From: Symsagittifera roscoffensis
Lineage: Eukaryota; Xenacoelomorpha; Acoela; Convolutidae
Assembly (NCBI RefSeq): GCF_963678635.1
Contig: NW_026971249.1
Coordinates: 1-50,231, forward strand
DNA length: 50,231 nt
Direction of reading: 5' to 3'
A model generated the notes under the pieces. It was not told the origin of the DNA and ran no database searches. It saw nothing but the letters and a program-made list of their open reading frames with translations. Within the stretch, counting starts at the first letter, position 1, and each line of letters opens with the position of its first letter. The position numbers and the translations under genes were made by a program. This document shows positions 1 through 9,982 of this stretch, one piece after another.

Positions 1-599
1 TATCGTGGCAATAACACATGATAAGATCCTTAGCAGTGGATATTAAAGGAGAAGGAAGCTGCAGTGGGGAAGGAATATTCCACGGAACCCTCCCGTGCCA
101 CAAATTGGGAGAGATAACAGCGTTATCTCAGGAAGATTACGGGAGCGGAGGCTTGGTCCCCCACAGACTGTTGTATGTGAAGGGACTATATAGAATTGAC
201 TTTGTAGCTTCTTGGATTTCGTGAAACACCGGTATTGTTTGATATTTTAGAATATGAGTAGCTAGAAAGAGGAAAGGGTCAATCCATCTCCAATGGATTT
301 AATATAGAACTGTCACACAAAAACATATTAAAATAGGGTATTCGAGCCGTGTTTTTAATAACAATCACGTAGTCTGAGGATCCGAGACTCAGCTATGTGG
401 TTGTGTTCGCATGTAAAGGAAAGCTGATCAAAAGTCGTTTGACTGATGGCCTAAAAAGTAACATTTACTTAGCCCTAAAGAGACCAGAAAATCAACTGGC
501 AAGGTCGAGACGGTGAAAAACGAGTATGATTAAGGTAACTGACGCCTGCCAGTCGTTAATAGGTACTTTTTCTACGCTCCGTCGCTGTGTAGTATTTGG
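1..599. other. Presumed 3' flank/LTR side of Gypsy-1, no gene
   Basis: No convincing gene. The stretch lies directly downstream (minus sense) of the decayed integrase of Gypsy-1, so it should hold that element's 3' untranslated region and 3' LTR. I could not find a matching second LTR upstream of the gag gene, so LTR borders cannot be drawn. A 68-codon plus-strand frame at 18-224 has no recognisable features. Confidence 0.3.
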
Positions 600-1725
600 G
601 CGAATGTTACAAAACATGGGTTTGAATCTTGGGGCAATTGGAGGTATGGCACTTGATGCTAGCAATTTGATCCGGCGTTAAGGGGTTGCGCTCAAGTATT
701 TAGGCTGAAGTATCAGAATTAACGACATTATGAAAAGCCTATGACCATTCAGTATTTGGCTTACGTCCAAAAGGCAACTAAAAAGGCGACTTCTTAACTA
801 TAGAATGATTACTCTTGCGAATGTCTTCAATTATCCCATGGAGTATCTCTTTAAAATTATCAAAATTAGGATCAAGTTTCGCCGTGCCCAAGTTGCGTTT
901 TTTAGTCTGTATCATACGTTCACCTAGACCAGAATCTCTATGATTGCCAACGGGTGAAAGGATATGTTTAATACCTCTACAAGAACAAAATTGTTTTACT
1001 AAATTGTTTTCAAACTCAGATCCATGATCAGTCCTGATAGAATGAGGTAAGCCATGAATACGGATGTAAGATTCAAGGAATTTAGTAACCTTCTTAGCCC
1101 CAGTAGTTTTAGTAATAAGAACGGAATGAAATTTCCAGAAACGGTCAATAGCTACTAAAAGGAATATCTTCGCACCGTTCTCACCCAATAGAGGACGAGC
1201 AAAATCTAACTGAAGTTCCTGATTTGGCCCCGTTAAATTAGGTAACGGTTGAGCGGTATGAAAAGTTTTAACACGCTTGAGATTCTTACCATACAACGTG
1301 CACTCACGGCATTTCTCACAGGTTTCGACAATCAGTCGGTTTAAAAACGGCCACCAAATGTACTCTGAGGCTGACATCATGGCCTTTTGTCCGTGGTGAG
1401 AACGATGAAGACGAGCGAGGACAGCTTGCCTCAAGGCTTCAGTGGTTGCTAACTTGTTGTCAATGATCACACAATGACGACCGCTGCCTTGGGTCAGAAT
1501 TGAGCCATGTAGGCACCGAGTTTGTTGAAGCTAGTGACATCTTTATTGATAATAGCCCGTTTCATCGGGCCTAGGAAACGATCTTCCTCCGTGAGCTCTG
1601 CTAAAAGATCGGCGTCGAACAAACCTGGTAGTCCCACAATATCTTTCTTGGACTTCGAGAGAATAGGTTTACCTCCGTTAACAGCAAACTTTAGCAGCCG
1701 TGTGGATTTTCCCCGGTCTCGATAA
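600..1725 (-). pseudogene. Gypsy-1 integrase, broken
   Basis: Integrase inserts the element's cDNA into chromosomes. The N-terminal zinc-binding HHCC motif is visible (histidines in HRSHHG, cysteines in CEKCREC). The DDE core follows: D in LQLDFARP, D in RTDHGSEF and E in GLGERM. Coherent integrase-type sequence starts near 1725. A TGA at about 1497 and a frame change near 1475 separate the first ~75 codons from the zinc-binding part. The C-terminal part continues past the stop at 778 to about 600 in the same frame, interrupted by two further stops. The family identity is secure; the gene is not functional. Confidence 0.85.
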
Positions 1726-2613
1726 GCGGCACCTCCTCATAGCCTCCAAAAGTTGACTGTGTCCCTCCTTTCTAGAGATGGTCCTGGTGGCAACAAAACG
1801 AGTTTTCGCTGCACGCTCCTGGGTCCGATTATGCAGTCGTACCTGATCTAGACGAAAGATTTGTCCTACCTGACGAGATCTCATTGTGGGGCGCGAGCTC
1901 GGTCGTCTGAATTTCAGGGAACTCAGAGGAAAGTTTTCCACAAAAGAGAGGAGGTCAGTTTGTTCGGCCGTCGAGTTGAGTAGTGCATGTGAGTCAGGGG
2001 GATGAACAAGTGTAGAATATAGGGCGAGGGCAGTAGGTTGGGGGAAAGTATCTGGTGGTAGAATCGGATTTGAGGAGTTCATAATGTGACAATGAGTTGT
2101 TATAAAAGAGAAAGATGAGAAGAGAGAGTTATGACTGTTTTTGTGCAAATCAGGTCGGAGACAATGATTTAGAGCAAGCGAAACCGGTCTACGATTTTTA
2201 ATGTGCATACCCGTTTCTGATTGCTCGACACTTATAGAGCATAACGCAACGCCCTCTCTCGATGAGATACTTTAAGCGCGTATTTGCATAACGTGATCTG
2301 ATTGGTTGACAGGACGAATTGGTTTCGAAACACCCCCTACCGGAGAAAATTTTGACGAGGACAAAGAAAAATTCAAAGTGTGAGGATCAACGACCTCTTG
2401 CGACGAAGAACATAAACCGTCTCCTGAATTAATCACGTTAAATGAATTTATAAATGTTAAGGCCGAATTAAAATCCTGAATGGACCTAACAACAAAAAGC
2501 TCATCATAAATCGAAGGCGCTGGAGCCGAAAAAGTAGGATAGCGGGATAAATAGTCCACAATACCCAATGTAACCCCAGGTACATGAATAACTTTGGAAT
2601 CGAAGTATAACAA
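1678..2613 (-). pseudogene. Gypsy-1 RNase H tail and long linker to integrase
   Basis: The right-hand part (2613-about 2500) carries the end of the Gypsy RNase H module, with HVPG and DYLSRYP, a hallmark of that junction. Leftwards comes a serine/proline-rich low-complexity stretch and then a 176-codon frame (2208-1678) with no recognised domain. Together they make an unusually long spacer of roughly 0.9 kb before the integrase. The frame changes near 2270. The spacer could be part of the polyprotein or a small captured sequence; I cannot tell. Confidence 0.6.
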
Positions 2614-3006
2614 TTAATCCGCCCAACGCGAAAGGCGCGTCTGATAAGACTTGTTATTATAATTTTCACTCAATGCCGAAATAATGGCTTTATGGTCCGT
2701 CAACACTTGAAAACGATTACCCAACAATTACGTACGAAAGTGTTCACACTTCCAAACAATTGCCAACAATTCTAATTCATTTTTACTATACTTCGTCTCT
2801 GCATTATTGAGAAAACGCGAAGCAAACGCGGTTGGACCCCAAATTCCCGGATCAATCTCCTGCTCAAGACATGCTCCTAGTCCAATATGACTAGCGTCAC
2901 ATTTTACTCGAGATTTTTTTGAAGAATCATAATGGAAAAAACTGGGGATTTTAGCCACCAGGTTGATTATACTCTTGAAGGCATTAACCTGTTCCTCTAC
3001 CACCAA
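2540..3006 (-). pseudogene. Gypsy-1 RNase H
   Basis: RNase H removes RNA from the RNA:DNA hybrid during reverse transcription. Three acidic sites are seen: CDASHIGLGA (first Asp), the Glu of NELELLAIVW, and LTDHKAI (Asp, about 2700). These sit in at least two frames, since the reading shifts around 2730. The piece follows directly on the RT thumb and precedes the HVPG/DYLSR tail. This order is typical of Ty3/Gypsy pol. Confidence 0.8.
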
Positions 3007-4068
3007 AAAGACTGTTTGTTACATGCTGTTAAGGATTGCCGAAAATGAACTGTATGAGTATGTAAGTCAGGTATAAACCGTTGTAGATGATTTAACGTTC
3101 GCATAAATGATCGAAGCTGTTTCAAAGTTCTTGGGGGCTTAAGTGATTGGATCGCGTCTATCTTAGAAAGTTTAGGAGAATAATCGTCCTCATTTATATC
3201 GTAACCTAACCAAGTTAACTGGTTTACCGAAAATTCACACTTACCAAGCTTCAGTGCCCAGCCTTCTGCATCGAGCCTCTGGATCACTTTCTCGACCAAG
3301 TTGTTATAATCTTGAATGTCTCCCTTCGTGACTACTAAGATATCGTCCAAGTAACAAATCACACCCTCCAATCCTTGTAAGGTACAGTCCATCGCCTTCT
3401 GGAACTCGGATGGCATATCTGTTAAGTCATAGAACCCAGTCTTGAACCTATAGGTCCCCGTAGCATCCCCACACAAGATATTGAAATTACAGTGATTAAT
3501 GGTAGCAGACGATAGAAGCAGTTGACTGAAGTACTTCAAATCTGAAGTACTTCAAGTCTAATGAGGTAAACCAAACCTTTCCAGGTACATCTTTGGTGAA
3601 TATCTGAGCCACTGAATCAATAAGCTCATGAATGCTTGGCATCTGGTATTTGTTCTTCCAGATCTGCGCATTCATTGGCTTAGCATTTAAGGCAGGTTTG
3701 ATTGAACCATCCTTCTTGGCTGTCAACACATTGGGCACTATGAAAAAATCGGTCGTACATTTATCCAATTTCTCGATGTGACCCTGCTTCACCAATTGCC
3801 TGATCTCATTGACAACTCTGTCCTGGATATGAATCGGAACTTTACGTCCTTTAACTTGACGCGGTACCAGAGGGAACTTAAAATTTGTGTATACTTTGTG
3901 ATTCTTGGATCTGCCTAATCGACTAAACACATGTGCATATTTCTTGGCAAAGAAAGAACTCCAATAATCGGAAATCGGGTCATGATCCTTAAATTCCAGC
4001 TGCGGTACGGGCTCTGCCAGCAGTTGAGTAGTCACCACACCTAACTGATCTTGCAAATCTAAGCCCAA
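2997..4068 (-). pseudogene. Gypsy-1 reverse transcriptase, frameshifted
   Basis: Core RT motifs appear in order: PALNAKPMNA, the motif A aspartate in FTSLDLKY, a degraded motif B region (LTDMPSEFQKAMD), and YLDDILV, the catalytic double aspartate. LGKCEF and WLGYDI follow in the thumb/connection. The palm is split between two frames at about 3526-3557. There a 16-bp segment (CTGAAGTACTTCAAAT and a one-mismatch copy) is tandemly repeated, and a 16-bp gain explains the shift. The sequence otherwise reads well. Confidence 0.9.
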
Positions 4069-4511
4069 CAGATTTCGGGTTCTATTCTCGGAGACAATGA
4101 AACAAGCCGCCTCTACTTTCCAGCCACTAGAAGAGATCGGAAGACAAATTGAGCCAAGAAGACGAATCGGTTTCTCATTATAATCAGCATACAGAGTATC
4201 TATAGGATATCGTGTGATATCTCGGAATTGGATGGACGGGTTACGCTGAAGTATAAGTCACAAGTTCGTTTGTTGAGGAACGAGACTGGACTTCCTGTGT
4301 CTACAGTTGAATAGAAGAAACTTTGCCCAGTACACAATTGGATACTGAGGCTTCTTCGTTTTCCTTTGTTTGACTTTAGGAGCTCGATACTATCAATCCT
4401 GACAGCACCTTCTAATCGCAAAACACCGTCCTCCGGTTCACTATCGTAATCAGCGTCTATAAAATTACAATCAATGAGGGGGTCTGTCACCTCCTCATTA
4501 TCGTCAACCAA
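4069..4511 (-). pseudogene. Gypsy-1 aspartic protease
   Basis: Retropepsin-type protease that cuts Gag-Pol. The active-site loop is intact (STVDTGSPVSFL, DTG triad). After about 4200 the frame changes, and the second half of the fold and the link to RT continue in another frame with RLLGSICLPI and NLLGLDL, the second conserved strand. It sits in frame with the zinc knuckles upstream, as expected for a Gag-Pro fusion. Confidence 0.75.
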
Positions 4512-4690
4512 ATTTACACGCCGTTTTGATGAGTTACGACATTTGGCAAAGTGGCCTCGTTTCTTGCAAAGGTTACATGTAACCTCTCGAGCTGGAAACG
4601 ACCTTTTATGATCCGGGCTAAAAGGATTGCCACAGAAATAGCATGATTTGTTGCCTTTGTTACTTTGCGCGTTTTGTCGATTGAATTAGT
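4512..4690 (-). pseudogene. Gypsy-1 nucleocapsid zinc knuckles
   Basis: On the minus strand, in the same frame as the protease, a classical CX2CX4HX4C knuckle is readable (CNLCKKRGHFAKC). It is preceded by a second, imperfect one (CYFCGNPFSPDH) about 30 residues upstream. Basic residues surround both. These knuckles bind the element's RNA during packaging. Confidence 0.75.
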
Positions 4691-4789
4691 TCTGAGGAGA
4701 GTTACGTTTTCCTGGAGACGACTGGATTGAGAAAGTAGGCTCTTGTTTAACATTTATAGTGCTGGAGAACTGATTGTGCGGGAGTAGTT

Positions 4790-5273
4790 TCAGGAACTGA
4801 GCCGACGTACTGGCCCCTTTTCACACTCCAGAGCGAGTTTAAAAGTGTCATCCAAATCTACTTTTGCCTTAATTAGTTGTTGCTGAACATCGACATCACG
4901 GATTCGTCCGATGAAGAGATCTTTCAAAGTATCCCTCTCTTGAACATTGGGCCAATTACACAAAGCAATTTGAGCACTGAGACGAGCGTAGAATGAGGAG
5001 AAGGTATCGTTTTTCAAACATGAATTTAGTGTTATACAGTTTGATACGTTCAACAGTATAATCGCGTTCTACCTTGAACAGTGTCTCACAAGCATTGTGA
5101 AATTCACGAAAAGGAGTAACGCTAATGTCCGTGTGCGGGTAAGAACCTGCGAAACGTCCCTTTCCTTCATTTCCCAATGCAAAAAACAATCGTGACTTCA
5201 GACGGGCTTGAGCTTCGTGATAAAACCAATTTTGACTAATTCGAGGGCCTCTTCTTCTGCGCTCGATATTCAA
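4790..5273 (-). pseudogene. Gypsy-1 gag (capsid part), fragmentary
   Basis: Two overlapping frames (5273-4956 and 5053-4790) make up a gag-like stretch upstream of the zinc knuckles. It carries helical capsid-like segments such as FSSFYARLSAQIALC and RDTLKDLFIGRI, similar in style to the Gypsy capsid C-terminal domain. A frameshift lies near 5040. The assignment rests mainly on position and weak sequence character. Confidence 0.6.
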
Positions 5274-7869
5274 TTCATCGATTCACAATGTATCAAAAAA
5301 ACAGAGTGACCACGCACAGCGTGACACTCAATATAGGCCAAGCCAGTGACCTTGAACCTAGCTGGTAGTGAAATCAGCAGCATAACTGCAAAAAGGCAAT
5401 CAGTAAGCGAGGTACCGAAGGTCACCTCATGACAGCCATGAAAAACGTTTAAAAGTTTTTCCAGATTCGAGAAATGCCGGTTTGAAAGTTTTGAGTTTCA
5501 CTGCAATTTTGGGCAAGTAAAGCAAGCGAGATTGTTTTTTTTTTAATTAACAATTTTTATTTCACTCCAGAAAAACTAGTTTCGGCAGCTTCTATGGAAG
5601 GGCGAAAATATTTTTAAATTCGATACGATGTTTTGTCAAGTTTTGAGAAAAATTTTATGACATTTTTGGGCATTTTTTTCTTTTTGATGTTTTTTCTTTT
5701 TTTTCCAAAAGTAGTTTGGTCTATAATGCTTATTTCGCTGATTTGTATAGTTGCCTAATCACAGACTGCACAAAAAACAAGACAATTTTAAAAAAAGAAA
5801 ACACATTTTGCAGTTTTTGTTAATGCTCAGCAACCGGCTATTTGTTTTATTGGTTTTCTCAGTTCATGAGTTATAAATTTGAACCTGAAAATGGAACGAT
5901 GCTTTCATGGGCTGTACTTTTGTGTCAATATACATCGATATTATAGTATCACGACTACTTATGATTTAGATCATTATGATTTATGATTTAGATTATGATT
6001 TAGATTATGATTTAGATTATGATTTAGATTATCATTATGATTTCGATTAGGATTATTATGCCTTCATTAAAATCGTTCTCAATATGATTAATTTTATGAT
6101 TAGTATGGTGATTTTTATGATTATCATTATGATTATGAGGATAAATGTTATGATTAAAAACATGATTACAATGCTGTCTATCTTTTGATGATTATTACTT
6201 TTACATTTTTTATCATGGGCGGAATTATAGGGATCGGGAATGTCTCCTCTAGTATTTTTTTCACTGGCTAACCAATTGGTCCCCTTTTGGCACTAATTCA
6301 CAACGTTCATTTTTAATCAATCGACCCCGAAAGTTTTTTTAAGGCGCCTTCAAAAAGTTTTGTACTGCTTAGAATCAAGCGGTCTTGAATTGCATTTCAG
6401 AATCTACCAGAAGGTATCCAAAAACGTGATAAACCTACTTTGAAAAACTGCATGCGTCGCACAATTTTCTTATTAGCAAGTTATTTATTATGATTTAAGA
6501 AGTATCATAAAATCATTTTCGTCGAATTTATAAAATAATTCGGCATCCGACGAATTCAACTCAAAAAATCTTAGATCCGCATCTGATTGTTTTTATTGTA
6601 TTGTTTTTTAGCAATCATAAAATAAGTAGTTTCTTTGTATTTTTTATCATTAGATCTCTATAACTATTATAATTTTTAAAAAGCGATCGAGTTGGTCAAA
6701 TTAAAAAGATTCTTTGAAGTACTAAAAATATTAGTTACACGAGGAAAATTATTTTATGGAGCTTTATTTAGAAAATTCATTGCAAAGTTTTTTAAAAGTC
6801 AAATGATGGATTCTGCAAAAAAATTAGCAGAAAATCATATATTTTTTTCGGAAAATTTTTTCCCTTTTTGTTTTTGTTGTTTTTTTTTACGAAGACAACT
6901 GCTAACGATTATGCTGAACTCGCATTTTCTATTTTTGTATCTTTTTTCGCATCTTTGCGTTTGTATCTTTTTTTATTACACGGCACACAAAAGAACACTA
7001 CTTTGACAGAAAAAGTCTGTTTTTTTTTATAAATGTTAGCGGAGTTTTCTGTGCTTGTTGCACAGCAACCGTCTATCCGCATTTTGTTGGCTTGTAATTC
7101 AAGTTTTATATCATACCAGTAATGGAATAGTGGTTTCATAAGCAGTATTTTTATTGATGAAGTTTTTAATTTTAGTTACCTGGCCGCAAAGTAAATGCCC
7201 GTCAATTTGTTTTTGTTCAGGTTTTCGAAAAAAGTGCGAAATAATTATGCTTTTATTCTGTCAATTTTCGACGTGTTAACTAAGCGATTTGACTGGGAGA
7301 TATTGTTGCCCTGAGTTCAAAGCTAAAAAACTTTTTCTTCTGTGATTTTCTTTTCTAAAGAAACTGGGATTGGAAAATTACCAATATGCAAATTTGGGAG
7401 AATTAGCGTGCGATATATTGCGTTCCATTAACACGCGTAAAAGACAATATCTTGCGTTGCAAACTGAATTAAAGCCAGCAAATTAATCCTATTAGATTAC
7501 TCCGAGACGCTCAACACGCCGAGACGCTAAAAACGATACGAGACGCTCAAATGAAGAAACAAGAAAAAGACACATTTTTTCAATTATTTTTGTCATTATT
7601 CAGACCGAAAAAAACTTTCTTAACTGGCCTTAATGAGAGTTCGGCCTGAATGAGTAGGCCTGAACATATTCTATAACTGTATCAGCGCTCGCTGAAAAAG
7701 CAACTTTTGGTCAAAATTATCCAAAAAATATCCAGAAAAACTGGCTGAGTTTGGTCTTTATAACGATTTGTGTGATTTGGGATATATATGCAAGTCAATT
7801 TAGTCGACTTTAGAAACCAAACTCAAAATCCACTCCAATCCGCTTGTTAAAACTTTAGAGCCGATTACC
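5274..7869. other. AT-rich non-coding stretch
   Basis: Homopolymer-rich, AT-rich DNA with no supported gene. The first ~280 bases may be leader or LTR remnant of Gypsy-1. A 12-bp tandem repeat sits at 5958-6060. Around 5820-5925 and 7050-7150 two stretches resemble each other, both starting CAGCAACCG and running into TTTTGTTGG-like text. This suggests an old dispersed repeat. A 104-codon plus frame at 6692-7006 is Phe/Lys-rich, as expected of AT-rich noise. Confidence 0.5.
5958..6060. repeat. 12-bp tandem repeat (GATTATGATTTA-type)
   Basis: The unit GATTATGATTTA is repeated about six to eight times with decay at both ends. Single GATTATGAT-like words continue to about 6170. This is a simple minisatellite with no sign of function. 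Confidence 0.85.
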
Positions 7870-8151
7870 TTAGAAGTTAGTCCAAACTAGTTGAAGCAGG
7901 CTATTTACTATAACTTCTATCTTACTGTGAGCGAAATCTATCACTTTATACTTCATACGTGTGGGTGGATGTTTTAAAAAAAATCTCGAAAAGTTGGTCT
8001 TTTTTGAAAATTCATCTTTTTGTAAAGCATACACTGCTCCATAGATCTTATAAGGCTTTGCCTTGATACGAGCAGTCTTGTCATATTTGTAACCATCAAA
8101 TAGATCTCCATAGCTCTTATACGTGGAGAATGGGAATAAACAGTTTAACAA
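7870..8151 (-). CDS. Possible downstream exon of the AMOP/vWD gene, uncertain
   Basis: A 93-codon minus-strand frame just 3' of the supported exons. It is Lys/Tyr-rich (for example GDLFDGYKYDKTARIKAKPY) with less homopolymer bias than the surrounding DNA, and an AG acceptor (TATGTAAG) lies directly upstream. The phase at that acceptor does not fit any obvious donor of the preceding exon, and I recognise no domain. It could be a host exon, a relic, or chance. Confidence 0.25.
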   Translation of the reverse strand: MLNCLFPFSTYKSYGDLFDGYKYDKTARIKAKPYKIYGAVYALQKDEFSKKTNFSRFFLKHPPTRMKYKVIDFAHSKIEVIVNSLLQLVWTNF

Positions 8152-8338
8152 AACTTACATATCCCTAACCATTGATTTAATTCGTTTAGACTAGCGATTT
8201 CTTTTCTAGGCGCAATCGGGTGGCAAAAAAATTGTAGAAGGGAATAGTTAAACATACCCGTAATTTTTATTCCTCAATCGCACGCTCACAAAAAAAAACA
8301 CTAATTAAAATAAAATCGACAAAAACGGCCTTTTGTTA

Positions 8339-8661
8339 TTAAAATTGTTTTAAAATGCTAACTAGGTTAGGAAACATCTGTCGCACTTGCACAGAAATGG
8401 CTAATATTGCGTTGTATTTATAATCCAAAGAAAAATTTACCTTTTTTGCCGCTTCCTCGAGCTGTTTGTCTTTAAATTCTGCTTCGTAAATAGGCGTATA
8501 GGGTGATCCGGTTTCTATGTCATGGTCTATCAGTCGGACCACTTCACTGCTGAACAGCCATAAGTCACGTGACACCAGCCATGTCTCTCCAAATTTTTGA
8601 TGGATTGTAGTCAAATTAGAGGCCGGCGAGATTGTTGATTCATCTGAAGTTTTCAGCCACA
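8339..8661 (-). CDS. AMOP/vWD gene exon D: end of vWD domain and following segment
   Basis: This exon continues the vWD-type domain of a MUC4/SUSD2-like protein. The acceptor is GTTAAG, and the first two bases complete the split codon left by exon C, so the phases agree. The protein then reads HQKFGETWLVS (the FG-TW signature after a vWD domain), LWLFSSE, and PIYEAEFKDKQLEEAAKKV. These match the post-vWD segment of this family in order and spacing. The cysteines usually seen around the next motif are absent (VNFSLDYKYN). The 3' limit is uncertain: donors are possible near 8356-8385, and the open frame ends at 8339. The intron to exon C is 279 bp. Confidence 0.75.
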
Positions 8662-8940
8662 CTTAACTGATTTTGCTCGTTTTGATTGAAATGATCAGTT
8701 TCGCAATTTTATTTTAGAACATGAAAAATCCAAAACCCTTGTAGCGGTTAAACAAAGCTCAGATCTCAGGAATTATTATAAAATATCTATAAGTTTTGCT
8801 TGCTGCAGTTTTGTCCTCTATGTACACTGATTTGTAATTATCAATTTCAGCATTACTAAAAAATGTTGGGGCATCGGTGAAAAATTACTTGAAATAGGGA
8901 GTGGGGAAGGGCATGCGAAAAAACAGTAGAAACACACAAC

Positions 8941-9169
8941 CTTTGCTTTTCAAATCATTCGATTGGTCTCCGTCATAGTTGCCGAGCAATCCCCTCGAAA
9001 TTCCTCTGGCTGTCATCGGCGGAACCAAGCCAATGTTTAAAAAGTTGTCTCTGCCCAACGAAGCGGAAATTATGATGTCAGATTGCATTATTCTGAACGA
9101 GAACTCGGTCTTTGAGGGTTGTCGGGTCAGTAACACAGAAACACCGTCGTATTCAAGAGTAGGAGATGT
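8941..9169 (-). CDS. AMOP/vWD gene exon C: second half of vWD domain
   Basis: A 229-nt exon bounded by an acceptor (TTTGTTTAG) and a donor (CAAAG/GTTGTG). It starts in phase 0, exactly as exon B ends, and leaves phase 1, as exon D needs. The product carries PTLEYDGVSV and the signature RGLLGNYDGDQSNDL, the calcium-binding/GLLGN motif of vWD domains. Its partner half-domain (GDPHFQSLDGFKYTFNG) lies 25 kb away in exon B. Both halves are needed for one vWD fold, so the large insertion sits in an intron. I am confident of the domain and fairly sure of the splice sites. Confidence 0.88.
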
Positions 9170-9409
9170 CTAAACAAATTAAGGCTAGTATAGGGGTCGA
9201 AGTTTTCGACTAATATTTCGTGCGGCTCGAAAAAATTGAGCGACTGTGTTTGATCCAATATTGGTAGGTTTCGACCAGCTCGATGCAAACTGGCTATGCT
9301 TCAAACTTTTTGGTTTGTTATAAAAACATGTTCGACTGTGTTTGACTAAAGCAAACAAGGTTTTGTCAAAAAATAAAAAATTTTATTATGGTTTCGAATA
9401 TATTTTAAT

Positions 9410-9570
9410 TTATCGTTATTTAAAACAAGATGCCCATTGCTTGTCTTGAATTGTCTCTTTGTTCTTCACAGAAGTCAAAAGCATTACTAATTAGTTCGCA
9501 ACAAATCATGCCATTATTAAATGATATTACCGCGTTTTGCGAGAAATAACGTGAGAAAACTTCATGTCAT
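9410..9570. repeat. Inverted partner of 34074-34215
   Basis: The reverse complement of this stretch closely matches 34074-34215. A shared core includes TTTGTTGCGAACTAATTA and TTCTGTGAAGAACAAAG on the right-hand copy. About 140-160 bp align, roughly 75-80% by eye. The two copies flank the BEL/Pao element in opposite orientation, so they are not its LTRs. They may be two copies of a dispersed short element or the arms of an older foldback element. Confidence 0.8.
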
Positions 9571-9982
9571 CAATCAATCAAAAAAATTGATGGCCAAAAA
9601 TTTTTATGCCTAAAAATCATGCTTTAAGTTTTCAAAGGCCCAATTATTTCCGTAACGTTGTCTCTAACCCACAACTAATAAAACTTTCACAAACCATATC
9701 TTTGCAAATTCTTTTTGCAAAAACTTTGAAGTCTCAAAATTTTCTAAATGATTCGATTTCAAACAAAAAAGTTTTACAAAAGTTTCACCCCGTAATTTTT
9801 AACCATAGTTCAAAGCGCTCATGACCTCAGCAAAAAAAGTAAAGGTAACTTATAATAAAAAAAAACTTAAGAAAGCTAACAAAGCTTCATTTAACACAGA
9901 AATACAGCGATTGCAGCCATCCGAGCTCGTAAAATCTCACATTGTCTACTGAACATCTACTTTTTTTAAAATATCTCCTTCA

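Larger units (their letters stand above)
600..5273 (-). mobile_element. Gypsy-1: decayed Ty3/Gypsy LTR retrotransposon
   Basis: Read on the minus strand, the order is gag (5273-4790), zinc-knuckle nucleocapsid (4690-4512), aspartic protease (4511-4069), reverse transcriptase (4068-2997), RNase H (3006-about 2540), a long linker, and integrase (about 1725-600). RT and RNase H before integrase is the Ty3/Gypsy gene order. Every module carries at least one stop or frameshift, so the copy cannot make its own proteins. Flanking LTRs were not identified; the 5' end may be truncated near 5.3 kb. The element lies downstream of the last supported exon of the AMOP/vWD gene and in the same orientation. 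Confidence 0.9.

Noticed and set aside
6692-7139. Small genes in AT-rich DNA (both strands)
   Set aside because: Phe/Lys/Asn-rich frames without domains, typical of AT-rich noise.
8979-9173. Plus-strand frame over exon C
   Set aside because: Antisense of the vWD exon, which has a clear domain signature and splice sites.
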